A DNA stretch of 32,158 bases from CAZZEX01 sp964653285 (GCA_964653285.1 CAZZEX010000055.1:1-32158); one strand, 5' to 3'; shown: positions 23,913-31,552, counted from the stretch's first letter. Translations and numbers: made by a program. The notes: generated by a model from the sequence alone, not told the origin.

Positions 23913-24764
23913 TTAGACCTCCTTTGTGATTTGTTGGTGCTTCTCGAGCTCGGCTCGCACCTGGTTGATAAACCTCCACGCCACTGGAAGGGCCAGTATG
24001 GCCCCGCCCGGCGTGGTCAACAGCACGGACAGCTTGACGGCGCCCGAGGCAGCCACGATGAACGTCCGAATCAGTGTATCTCGAGACGCCAACGCCAGTG
24101 TCAGCGTGCGCTGATGCAATGCCATCTGCGCAGGATTAAGCCCCTCTTGCCAGGCGGTGCGCATATTGCCTGTCCAACCGACTGTAGTCTGGCTCAAGAA
24201 CTGTCCCTGTATACGGGTCTCCACCCAGGCATAGTGGCCAACGATTTGCCGTAGTTGGTCCATAAAACCCTGGAACTGCTGGGTTGCCTGCGCCCACCCG
24301 CTGCTGACCCCTTCGCCCGCTCCGAAACTCACCGGGGGCCCACCCCCCCGGGTCTCTTCCAGCCAGGCCAACAGTTCCCTCTCCGGTTGGGCCAGCTCTG
24401 CCCCTGCTGCGGAGACGTCAAAAACCAGGCCGGTTGACTGTCCCTCCCGTTCCTCAACAAGCGCATTGATCCTGTCTGCGGCCGCGGTCAACGCCGCCCG
24501 CGATGCATCCAGGCTCGCCTCGGCGCTGTCCATTTGCGCGGCCGCCACATTCGGGTCTGCCGGGAGATTGGCACGCCATACGGGCGCTTCAACGGTTGCC
24601 GCTGCAGTCGTGTCGAAGGCAACGCCGTCCACCGCTGAGGGCTTGTCCTGAGCGGAGCCGAAGGGAAGGGCCGCCGTCCACAGCCCAAGCACATCTGGCG
24701 CGGTTCCAGCCCGTGCCCCGTCGCAGAGTTCGAAGACTGCCCGTGGGCTCCCGTCCTCTCCCAT
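23913..24764 (-). CDS. Protein of unknown function with hydrophobic C-terminal region
   Basis: No family recognised. The start is taken as ATG 24764, eight bases after AAGGTG; GTG 24770, overlapping the upstream stop as GTGA, is the alternative (285 residues). The N-terminal 60 residues look loop-like and contain an in-frame copy of the 19-bp element (giving PFGSAQDKPSAV). Then come amphipathic helices (AAAQMDSAEASLDASRAAL and ADRINALVEERE), and near the C-terminus a hydrophobic stretch, TFIVAASGAVKLSVLLTTPG then GAILALPVAWRFI, long enough for one or two membrane passes. Its place between a protease and a small adaptor-like protein makes it a candidate membrane effector or protease substrate, which is a guess from context. 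Confidence 0.6.
   Translation of the reverse strand: MGEDGSPRAVFELCDGARAGTAPDVLGLWTAALPFGSAQDKPSAVDGVAFDTTAAATVEAPVWRANLPADPNVAAAQMDSAEASLDASRAALTAAADRINALVEEREGQSTGLVFDVSAAGAELAQPERELLAWLEETRGGGPPVSFGAGEGVSSGWAQATQQFQGFMDQLRQIVGHYAWVETRIQGQFLSQTTVGWTGNMRTAWQEGLNPAQMALHQRTLTLALASRDTLIRTFIVAASGAVKLSVLLTTPGGAILALPVAWRFINQVRAELEKHQQITKEV
24647..24665. repeat. 19-bp element inside the 285-residue gene
   Basis: CCTGAGCGGAGCCGAAGGG, read on the opposite strand in frame as PFGSAQD, identical in type to copies in the DUF2723 and CHAT genes. Confidence 0.75.
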
Positions 24765-24766
24765 GG

Positions 24767-26743
24767 TCACAACACCTTCAGCGCGTCAAGCAGCCCCGTT
24801 GCCGCCGAGATCGCCGTCTTGATCATCTCGGTCCGATTGGCCTGCGCCTGCTGTACCATATCCATATGTATGGCCCATAAGGCTTCGTCAATCTCGCGCT
24901 CCCTTTTGGGCACACAGACCAGGGTGTCCCCGTCAATGTTGATGCGGGTGAAGGCCCGGAGCCTGGCCGTCCCGGCGAAGTCGCTCGTCACTTTGGTCAT
25001 GTCGTCGCTCACGTAGGTGGACACCTCCAGGCTGGTTGCGTCGTCCACGGCCTTCTCGAGAATCTGGCCCAGCTTTTGAGCGAATTCCTGGATGGAATTG
25101 GACAACCGCGCCCCGGCTCCCTTGAGCCCGGATGCGTCGAACAGGCCGTACTCCACTGCCGCAGCCTCCACCTCCCCTGGCCCCCTCGCAGCGGAGGGGA
25201 GCGTGCCCTCCACTGCTGCAGCGGGCACTGGCTCCGGTGTCGTCGTGGTTTCCGGCGGCCGGATGGTGATGGCCTCAATGGCCGGCCGCTCAGCCTCGGC
25301 AGCCGCCTCATTGCCCACCGGTAGTCGCACCGCCGGGTCGCCGATGATCACGTAACTGCGCGCGTCGTTGTTGGCTGTCCACATGCCGGCCAGCGCCACA
25401 TCGTCGGGCGTTTTGCCGAACGATATATCCTCCAGTTCGACGCTCAGGTCGGAGGAGAGTTCGGCGTACCGCTCGTCGAAGTATTCCATGGCCGAGCCTA
25501 TCGGGTGGCCCTTCATCAGCCGCTTCAAGGCGCTCTCAAAGACCTGCAACTGTCTCCCGGCACGCTCCCACAGGAAGGAGTAGCCCCAGGCCCGCTCCAC
25601 GTGGCCCACCACGGCCAGAGCACCCCCTTTGGGGTGGCCGAGCAGCCGCCGCGGCAGGCGGGCTACGAAGGCATGCGGCGCGATGGCCGCCCGCTCGCGA
25701 AAGGCCTGGTGGGCGAAGTCGTCCATCCGGGGTGTGCCCGCGCCGTAGCAGGCAAAGAAGAAGGCCAACAGGCCCGGCAGCCGGGCATCGTCGCCCACGT
25801 CACCTGCCGCAAAGTAGAAGTCCTGGGGGATGGCCTTTCGCCACGCCTGGGGGCCAGGCCAGTTCTGGCACAACAGCGCCCCCTGGTGCGGCAACTGGTT
25901 TGCATGACCGTTGGGGAAGCCCATGCCGTGGCTGGCGGTGAAGAGCAGGGCAGGGGTTTCGTCGCCACCCAGCAGTTGACTCAGTCGCGCCTTGGTGGCC
26001 TCGTCTTTGAGCCACGTCTCCACAGCCCAGTCCGGCTGATCCTCGGCCAGTGTTTTGGCCAGCGGTGTGACTAGTTCATCGGCGCTGAGGTTGGTGGCCC
26101 GGTCGTCAGGATTCCGCACCCCGAAGAAGGTAGCACGACGGGGCAACACTACCTTGTTGGTCTCAGCCTCGACCACGCTGCGCGCGTACTGGGCGTACTC
26201 CTCCAGCGTGTCGAAGTGGAGGCGGCCCACCGCGTACTGCACATCGAGTTGGTACTGGACGCGATAGGGGATCGTCTGCGGGTCGCCAACGATGAGCAGA
26301 TAATAGGGCACTTTATCCGGGTCAGCCGGGCCTGGGCCTGCGCCGTGGCGGGCCAGGAATTTCTGCTTGGACTCGCCCGGACGGTAAGCATCTACACCGG
26401 TGTACTCCTTGTAGTAGTGTTTGTGGTTCTGTGTGGCCTGTTCCCGCCGGTGCTCCAGCAACTCGCTGAGCGCCTCCCTGATAGCGGGTATGCGTTCTCT
26501 GTCCTCATAAGCGAAGATGACGCCCCAACCGGTTTCCGCCAGGTTCTTGGGGTCCACACCCTCTTTGGGGCCCAGCGTGGCCTGGGTGGTCCGCTGCAGC
26601 CACGCCTTGAGCTCTCTGAGGTGATCTTCGTCCTGCGGTTCACCCTGGGCGATCTCTGAGACCTGCTGGACCGTCATCGGGGGCAACAGATACTCACCGC
26701 TGGCGCCGTCAATGCCGTTGAAAAAAAGAAGCTCTTCACTCAT
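24767..26743 (-). CDS. C25 (gingipain)-like cysteine protease with C-terminal adaptor domain
   Basis: A 658-residue predicted clan CD protease. The catalytic pair is His272 in LLFTASHGMGF and Cys332 in LLAFFFACYGAGTP. Other C25-like features are YYLLIVGDPQTIPY, YAVGRLHFDTLEEYAQYARSV and the closing YVIIGDPAVRLPV. No signal peptide is present, so unlike secreted gingipains it probably acts in the cytoplasm. After a Pro/Thr/Ala-rich linker (about 475-545) a separate domain (546-657) resembles the 111-residue product of the last gene. ATG 26743 follows GAGGGGG. 116 bases separate it from the CHAT gene, and its stop overlaps or abuts the next start. It may be the executioner or amplifier under the CHAT-STAND protein. 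Confidence 0.75.
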   Translation of the reverse strand: MSEELLFFNGIDGASGEYLLPPMTVQQVSEIAQGEPQDEDHLRELKAWLQRTTQATLGPKEGVDPKNLAETGWGVIFAYEDRERIPAIREALSELLEHRREQATQNHKHYYKEYTGVDAYRPGESKQKFLARHGAGPGPADPDKVPYYLLIVGDPQTIPYRVQYQLDVQYAVGRLHFDTLEEYAQYARSVVEAETNKVVLPRRATFFGVRNPDDRATNLSADELVTPLAKTLAEDQPDWAVETWLKDEATKARLSQLLGGDETPALLFTASHGMGFPNGHANQLPHQGALLCQNWPGPQAWRKAIPQDFYFAAGDVGDDARLPGLLAFFFACYGAGTPRMDDFAHQAFRERAAIAPHAFVARLPRRLLGHPKGGALAVVGHVERAWGYSFLWERAGRQLQVFESALKRLMKGHPIGSAMEYFDERYAELSSDLSVELEDISFGKTPDDVALAGMWTANNDARSYVIIGDPAVRLPVGNEAAAEAERPAIEAITIRPPETTTTPEPVPAAAVEGTLPSAARGPGEVEAAAVEYGLFDASGLKGAGARLSNSIQEFAQKLGQILEKAVDDATSLEVSTYVSDDMTKVTSDFAGTARLRAFTRINIDGDTLVCVPKREREIDEALWAIHMDMVQQAQANRTEMIKTAISAATGLLDALKVL

Positions 26744-26859
26744 TGTGTCCCCCTCATATCTCTAGTGCTTCAAGCCCGAGACGTTCAGATTTGGACCATC
26801 TTCACCTCCCGATTTGAACTGCACGGCGGGATGCTCGCACACCCGATCTTGTCACCTCG

Positions 26860-29800
26860 CTACTGACTGCTGCCAGGACTTAGACGCCAGTGGATCTCCT
26901 CGCTGGTCCAATAAAAGGCTCGCTCCAGCTCGGGGCACCAGTCGGTGCGGTTAGCTCGTAGTTTGGCCAGCGTGTCCCGATCTCCGATGTTCGCCAGGGC
27001 CTGTATTGCCTTGCGCCGCAGGTATACCGTCTCTTTTTCGGGAGGATGCTCGCGCAAGGCGACGTTGCTGAAGTCGCCGATCGCGATCTGTTCAAACAGG
27101 TCCTTGTGGCTGTGGTCGTACATCCATCCCAGGGATTGGATGGCCTTGGCCTTGAGCCAGGTGCCGGTGAACTCGTACAGGCAGCGTTCGAGGAAAGCAC
27201 GGGTGATGGGTTCCTGTACCCGTATCTTGCCGATGAGGTAGGCCAATCGCTCGTACCAGTCGGCGCGGCGTTTCCAGGTTCTGGAGGCGAGGCCCTCCCG
27301 CTCGGCAGCCTCGGCGTCTAGAAGCGGCAGGATCGCGCGGCGCGTGACCACGGCCGGGTCGAGCAGGGCCAGGGCATCGGTCACTGCCCAACGGGTGTGT
27401 GCCTGAGTTTTGGGATCAAGAAAGGCCGCCACCAGGAGTTCCACAGCCTGTGCCGTCTGCAAGTCGCCCAGGGCGAAAGCGGCGATGGCTTGGGCCCCCA
27501 TGTCCTTCGAGTGCAACGACGGGGACAGGGCCTCCACATCCCTTTTCTCCCACAGATACAGAAGTTCTGCCAGTTTGGAGTCGATGGCCTCGATTTCCTC
27601 GCGAGCAACCGGTATCATACGCTGGAGGGCGACGGCAGCAGCCATCCGCACGCTGCTGTAGTCATAGGTCCGCTCTCCTCGCCAGTTGGTCCGGACCTCC
27701 TGGTTGGCGGCGCGGGCCAGGTGGGGGATGACCGACGCAGGCCGCAACTGCCGCGACTGCCCTAACTGTCCCAGAGTGTGAGCCGCGCGGATGCGGCGCG
27801 ATATCATGCGCTCGTTGGCGCTGTCCAGTCGCCAGACCAGGGCGTCAGCCACCTGGTCTATCAAGTCCGGAGCAATCCGCCGATTGCTGCTTTCCAGAAG
27901 GCAGCGCGCCGCCAGGAATGCCTGCTCACCCTCGGCCAGGGCCGCACCATAGAGGAGCATCCTGATGAGCACGTTGGGATCGTCCATCAGCCCGCTCAGG
28001 AGGATCAGCGTGTCCTCCCACCAGCGGAGCCGGGTCAGTCGCCCCAGCGTCGCTGTGATGTCATCCAGAACCTGGTCCCGGTCGTCCATCTCAAGGATGG
28101 CCCTGGCACAGCAGTAGGCCTGGATGGCGGGATAGGCGAATCGCATAGTCTCCTGACCTACCCGGGCCAGGAGGCTGCATTCTACCAGGGCATCGTAGAG
28201 GTTCTCCAGGCTGTACTCGCGATTCCCGCGTGTGGTGGTCATGGTGCGGAAAGCATCGCTCACTGGCCACGTGTTACTGTGGGCCGATTGCATCTCCCAG
28301 GCCAGGGCGTAGAGAGTCTGTTCGGCTCGAGAACGCATGCCGTGTTCGGGGGGGACGTCGGTGATCCCATCTTCGACCAGGCTCTGCAGTACTGCCGTGC
28401 GCGACCGAGGATAGAGCCCTTCCCGGGCCTGGTTGAGCGTCCTCACCAGGAGCCAGGGGCTGGATGCCAGATCGAAGAGCTGGGCTCGGGCTAGTGCGCC
28501 ATAGAGTCGGCGACCAGTAGAACCGTCCAGGCCCTTCAGAAACTGCTCGATCTTGCGCCGGGATAGCGGCTGGATGACCAGCAGGTCGGTGATATCCAAC
28601 AGCCGCGGATCGAAGTAGTCGGGGTCAATGGCCAGCATGTACTCATGCTGAGGATGGTCGCGTACCAGGCCTTGAATCGCGTGCCAGGCCTGGCGGCGCT
28701 GTCTGTCAGGCAGGTCATCGCTGCCGTCGAGTAGTACCCGCAGGGTGGGGCCGTCGTCGCGTCGAAGCAGGTCGGACAACCGCCCCGCCGTCAACTCGGG
28801 CCAGAATGGCTTGAGGCTCTCCAGCATCAGGGTCTCGACGGGATTGCCCAGGCCCGACCTCACGGATGGATAGTGCTGGAGGCCCACGAGATCCACGTAG
28901 ATTGGGATAACCTGGCGCTCGGCGTCGGGGCCTGTCCTGAGCTCAGCCGAAGGGCGCAGCGAGCGGGTGGCTGTGATCCAGGCGATGCGGCGCAGTTGGG
29001 TGGACTTGGCCGTCCCGTGGCCGCCGATGAGGGCTACGAGCAGCCGCTCGTCCCGGGAGCGGTGCTGCTCGCGATCCAGAGTCACCGTCTGGCCCATCCT
29101 GAGCGTAGCCGAAGGGCCGGCCCTGAGCGTAGCCGAAGGGAGATGTTTTCTGGAGAAGAGGTTGAGGGTGGCATCAATCATATCAAGGGATGGCGTGGGC
29201 CCCTGCTGGAGCCGCTCGAGACTGCCAGAGTCCTGACGTCCAACCAGGTGTACGACCTCGACGGGCAGGTACTCGTTCTCGGCCCAGGGGTGGTATGGCT
29301 TGTGGGCACGAATGGCCTGGAGCACCAGGCGGACCGGGTCGGCGGCGAAGAGCTGGCCTTTCTCCAGTCGCATGAATAGCACCGGGATTGCCCAGTCGCT
29401 CTCCTCTCGCTCAAACAGCAGCAGACGCGCCTGGTTCAGCGCCCGATCAATTAAGCCGTGTTCCAACAAGCAGCGGTAGAAGTCGCCCGTCAACTGCCGC
29501 GCTAGCGCCATTGGTACTACGTCTTGCATGGCCACCACCGCTGGCACTCCTGCTTTGACCAGTTTGGGCCCCAGGCCCACAAAGGGGTGCTCGGCATCGG
29601 CGTCGCGCTTGGTGCTCTCGCAGGCAGACAGGAATACCAGATGCGGTAGGGGGTCGGCGGCCGCCAGCCTGGGCACCAGGTCATCGTCCTTGACCGCATC
29701 CCACGTCCCATCCTCTTTCTCCAGGTAGAGCGCGGCGGTGCCCTCGCCGTGCTCACCCCTCCGCTGGAAGAAGCCGTGGCCCAGGAAGTGGAACACGTGA

Positions 29801-30492
29801 CAGCCCGTCAGCAGCCGCAGGATTTCCTCCAGTCCCGTCACTCCGTCCTGAATCTGGTAGCCCTCGTCCTCCAACCGCGCCCGCAACTCCGGCGATATCC
29901 CACTCCGGCCAGGCATGAGCGTCACCTGGACCTGTCCACCTCGTCGCAGGTCACCCAGCGCCTGGCGCAGGTTCTCGATCTCCCGCTCAACGTCGAGAGG
30001 GATCAGGCCGGGTGGCAGGTCACGTGGATTGGATATGGCGATGAGCAAGCGGATGGGGCGCGCGGTGATCGGCTGGGGCTCGGGGATCTCCAGGCCGGTG
30101 TAGCGTGAGACGGGGGTCAATGCCGAGGTTGCCAGAGGGACCAGTTGGCCCCTGTGCATGTGATAGAGCCGCTCCCAGGGGAGAGCGTGGAGTTCAGTGG
30201 CGTCATCGTCAATCCAGAGACGGACGCGCAAGCGGCCTTCCGTCCGGGCCTCGGCGCGACCGGTAGCCTTGTCGTAGGCGCGGCGGATAGGCTCAGAGAA
30301 GAGGGCGTGGAAGAGTTCGAGCCCATATTTCTCAGGATCGAGTTCGACGGTCAGCAGGGCTTGCCTGTCGAGGCGCAACTGGCCGCCGTAGAAGAAGCTG
30401 CCGTCGTCGAGTTCGGCCTCGACAGGATAGGCTTCAGCGTCCTCGTCCCAGCGGCGGATGCGGATCAGGATGTCGGTGTACTCGTCGGACAT
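26860..30492 (-). CDS. CHAT protease - STAND (NACHT-like) NTPase - HEAT repeat protein
   Basis: A 1210-residue multidomain protein. The CHAT caspase-like domain (about 145-380) has His239 in FHFLGHGF and Cys291 in LVFLSACES. The STAND NTPase (about 480-800) has Walker A GGHGTAKST (490-498), Walker B-type TLRVLLDGSDDLP (583-595) and, further on, MRFAYPAIQAYCCARAIL, like the end of NACHT modules. The rest (about 880-1200) is HEAT/armadillo helices (AQAIAAFALGDLQTAQAVELL, RRKAIQALANIGDRDTLAKL in pieces) and probably senses a ligand. The CHAT-NTPase linker has three in-frame 19-bp-element copies (28936-29140). GGAGG precedes ATG 30492. Such architectures act in NTP-gated death or anti-phage systems; Ala495 replaces the usual second Gly of the P-loop. 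Confidence 0.85.
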   Translation of the reverse strand: MSDEYTDILIRIRRWDEDAEAYPVEAELDDGSFFYGGQLRLDRQALLTVELDPEKYGLELFHALFSEPIRRAYDKATGRAEARTEGRLRVRLWIDDDATELHALPWERLYHMHRGQLVPLATSALTPVSRYTGLEIPEPQPITARPIRLLIAISNPRDLPPGLIPLDVEREIENLRQALGDLRRGGQVQVTLMPGRSGISPELRARLEDEGYQIQDGVTGLEEILRLLTGCHVFHFLGHGFFQRRGEHGEGTAALYLEKEDGTWDAVKDDDLVPRLAAADPLPHLVFLSACESTKRDADAEHPFVGLGPKLVKAGVPAVVAMQDVVPMALARQLTGDFYRCLLEHGLIDRALNQARLLLFEREESDWAIPVLFMRLEKGQLFAADPVRLVLQAIRAHKPYHPWAENEYLPVEVVHLVGRQDSGSLERLQQGPTPSLDMIDATLNLFSRKHLPSATLRAGPSATLRMGQTVTLDREQHRSRDERLLVALIGGHGTAKSTQLRRIAWITATRSLRPSAELRTGPDAERQVIPIYVDLVGLQHYPSVRSGLGNPVETLMLESLKPFWPELTAGRLSDLLRRDDGPTLRVLLDGSDDLPDRQRRQAWHAIQGLVRDHPQHEYMLAIDPDYFDPRLLDITDLLVIQPLSRRKIEQFLKGLDGSTGRRLYGALARAQLFDLASSPWLLVRTLNQAREGLYPRSRTAVLQSLVEDGITDVPPEHGMRSRAEQTLYALAWEMQSAHSNTWPVSDAFRTMTTTRGNREYSLENLYDALVECSLLARVGQETMRFAYPAIQAYCCARAILEMDDRDQVLDDITATLGRLTRLRWWEDTLILLSGLMDDPNVLIRMLLYGAALAEGEQAFLAARCLLESSNRRIAPDLIDQVADALVWRLDSANERMISRRIRAAHTLGQLGQSRQLRPASVIPHLARAANQEVRTNWRGERTYDYSSVRMAAAVALQRMIPVAREEIEAIDSKLAELLYLWEKRDVEALSPSLHSKDMGAQAIAAFALGDLQTAQAVELLVAAFLDPKTQAHTRWAVTDALALLDPAVVTRRAILPLLDAEAAEREGLASRTWKRRADWYERLAYLIGKIRVQEPITRAFLERCLYEFTGTWLKAKAIQSLGWMYDHSHKDLFEQIAIGDFSNVALREHPPEKETVYLRRKAIQALANIGDRDTLAKLRANRTDWCPELERAFYWTSEEIHWRLSPGSSQ
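28936..28954. repeat. 19-bp element variant inside the CHAT gene (copy 1)
   Basis: CCTGAGCTCAGCCGAAGGG, read in frame on the - strand as PSAELRTG, just after the Walker A region. Confidence 0.7.
29098..29140. repeat. Two 19-bp elements inside the CHAT gene (copies 2 and 3)
   Basis: CCTGAGCGTAGCCGAAGGG occurs at 29098-29116 and 29122-29140, read on the - strand as the duplicated peptide PSATLRAG PSATLRMG in the linker between the CHAT and NTPase domains. Confidence 0.85.
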
Positions 30493-30594
30493 GGTCGCCC
30501 TCCTACAATTTCAGTCGCTGACTGCTTAAGTGGGTCGCCAAAAGTTCCTTGCTACTCAGGCCAGTGGTCACTGAAGGCTGGAAATGGGCAGAAG

Positions 30595-30614
30595 TGAGAT
30601 GCCTTGAGATGCCT
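30595..30614. promoter_or_regulatory. Tandem 10-bp repeat at the operon transcription start (possible operator)
   Basis: TGAGATGCCT occurs twice head to tail (30595-30604, 30605-30614), covering the predicted +1 region right after the -10. Two adjacent sites one helical turn apart are what a repressor dimer or pair would use. Confidence 0.45.
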
Positions 30615-30616
30615 AT

Positions 30617-30646
30617 AGTATAGCACTATTTGGCAGAGAATTACAA
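30617..30646 (-). promoter_or_regulatory. Promoter of the protease operon
   Basis: On the - strand TTGTAA (30646-30641) and TATACT (30622-30617) are 18 bases apart, with TGC directly before the -10, making an extended -10. The expected transcript start, near 30610, leaves a leader of about 118 bases before the CHAT start codon. Confidence 0.65.
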
Positions 30647-30910
30647 ATCGGCCCGCTCCCTAACCGCCACGCCTTGCCACCGCCTGCTCCTGTTTTGCGA
30701 GCACCGCCGCTCTTCTCTTTAACGATAGGCACCACCCCCTTTTCGCGTTGAATAGCACTGACCTCTGAATCGGTTGAATTACACGGAGTGCAGCCGTAAG
30801 GCTGCCTTGGGTCAGGCTTATGCCTGCGCTCCAGTACCCACCCCGGCGCTGATGCGCACCAATCCATAGTTTACGGTGAAGTGGAAGACTTCTTCAGGAG
30901 GTTCACTACG

Positions 30911-30957
30911 ACGTGGCCTGGCATTCGAGCAGAACCGCTAGCGAAGCCAGGCCACGT
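30911..30957. repeat. 12-bp perfect inverted repeat beside tRNA-Met
   Basis: ACGTGGCCTGGC at 30911-30922 and GCCAGGCCACGT at 30946-30957 are perfect inverted repeats, starting six bases past the 3' end of tRNA-Met. There is no T tract, so it may be a processing or pausing stem rather than a simple terminator. The spacer 30647-30910 otherwise has small hairpins (GCAGCC/GGCTGC near 30790) and no gene I can support. Confidence 0.6.
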
Positions 30958-30962
30958 TATAG

Positions 30963-31034
30963 TAGCGACGGGCAGATTTGAACTGCCAACCAAGGGCTTA
31001 TGAGTCCCCTGCTCTACCATTGAGCTACGTCGCC
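30963..31034 (-). tRNA. tRNA-Met (CAT), elongator type
   Basis: A 72-base cloverleaf without encoded CCA: acceptor GGCGACG/CGTCGCT (first pair G-U), D stem GCTC/GAGC, anticodon loop CTCATAA with CAT, T stem GGCAG/CTGCC with loop TTCAAAT, discriminator A. The acceptor resembles elongator tRNA-Met more than initiator. The anticodon stem GGGGA/GCCCT has an A-G mismatch next to the loop and a G-U at the outer end. A tRNA-Ile with modified CAT is a less likely alternative. Confidence 0.85.
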
Positions 31035-31078
31035 ATAACACAGCACGAGCGCTTGTCGGCGCCCGTCTGGTATTCAGA

Positions 31079-31121
31079 TAGCGGGGCCAGGATTCGAACC
31101 CGTGACCTCCGGGTTATGAGC
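31079..31121 (-). pseudogene. tRNA 3'-half fragment (initiator tRNA-Met-like)
   Basis: From the anticodon loop CTCATAA onward the sequence follows an initiator-type tRNA-Met: CCCGG, AGGTC, a T arm with loop TTCGAAT, CCCCGCT and A. On the 5' side the matching anticodon stem, D arm and acceptor strand are missing or unrecognisable, with only vague resemblance (GGTGG, CAGTCC) and extra bases. The break lies exactly at the anticodon loop, the usual crossover point of tRNA-integrating elements, so it may be an attachment-site remnant; decay of a whole tRNA gene is the alternative. Confidence 0.6.
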
Positions 31122-31131
31122 TGCAATCCTG

Positions 31132-31219
31132 GTACGTATACTCTGGACTGTTGGGCCACCTATTTTAGGGTGGCCTTACGCTCTTAGGTTTCTAAGAATC
31201 CAGCGCACTACGATACAGT
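31132..31219 (-). other. Hairpin-rich transcribed leader before the tRNA-like region
   Basis: Downstream of the consensus promoter on the - strand come three perfect stems: GCACT/AGTGC, TCTTAG/CTAAGA and GGCCACC/GGTGGCC. A fourth inverted repeat, CCAGGATT/AATCCTGG, reaches into the tRNA fragment. It may be a processed leader or a small structured RNA; I cannot match it to a known RNA family. Confidence 0.4.
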
Positions 31220-31225
31220 GCGGAG

Positions 31226-31254
31226 ATTATACAAGAGAAGACTCCACTTGTCAA
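31226..31254 (-). promoter_or_regulatory. Perfect consensus sigma-70-type promoter
   Basis: On the - strand TTGACA (31254-31249), a 17-base spacer and TATAAT (31231-31226) match the consensus exactly. It points to the tRNA fragment and tRNA-Met, and such strong promoters are usual for tRNA operons. The -35 lies inside the remnant of the toxin gene. Confidence 0.85.
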
Positions 31255-31260
31255 ACGCGC

Positions 31261-31335
31261 GTCGTTGTCTAACAGTTCCAGGTGGCTCAGTTCGTCGAGG
31301 TGTATCAGAGACCTGACGTTGCAGACGATGTCAAG
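31261..31335 (-). pseudogene. Stub of a DUF3368 (PIN-type) toxin gene
   Basis: Directly after the antitoxin-like gene, the - strand reads DIVCNVRSLIHLDELSHLELL, resembling the start of DUF3368/PIN toxins (pattern VVxNxSPLIxLxxLGxLxLL, where the Asn/Asp binds metal). There is no good start codon, and the similarity stops after about 22 residues, where the tRNA promoter begins. The rest of a roughly 150-residue toxin is absent. Confidence 0.45.
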
Positions 31336-31342
31336 GGGGGAT

Positions 31343-31552
31343 CTACTCGTTGCCGTGTAGACCCCACTCTACATCCTCCCTTATGAAACGCTCCATCAAC
31401 TCAGCGCGATGGGACTCGACAAACCGACGCCAGGCATTCAGCATCAGCTCATCCAGGTCACGAAACCAACCCGCTTCAACCAACGTCTGCATTTCGGCCA
31501 GCAAGCGGACTGGTACGTCTGTCTGGATCATCGCCGTTTGGACTTCGCCCAT
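31343..31552 (-). CDS. Antitoxin-like small protein
   Basis: A 69-residue protein: a short strand-like start with VPVRLLAEMQTLVEAGWF, then RDLDELMLNAWRRFVESHRAELMERF and an acidic end. This pattern, a beta strand followed by helices with AGWF-x-DLDEL, is seen in antitoxin genes paired with DUF3368 or other PIN toxins. ATG is at 31552. The downstream toxin is only a stub, so this appears to be an orphan antitoxin, perhaps kept by chance or protecting against a toxin elsewhere. Confidence 0.55.
   Translation of the reverse strand: MGEVQTAMIQTDVPVRLLAEMQTLVEAGWFRDLDELMLNAWRRFVESHRAELMERFIREDVEWGLHGNE

Noticed and set aside
23913..24764. Bacterial gasdermin
   Set aside because: Position next to a caspase-fold protease is suggestive, but the sequence is helix-rich with a C-terminal hydrophobic part, not the beta-rich pore-forming fold.
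31079..31160. Functional tRNA gene or tmRNA
   Set aside because: No 5' acceptor strand, D stem or anticodon stem pairs with the 3' half, and no tag-peptide region is present.
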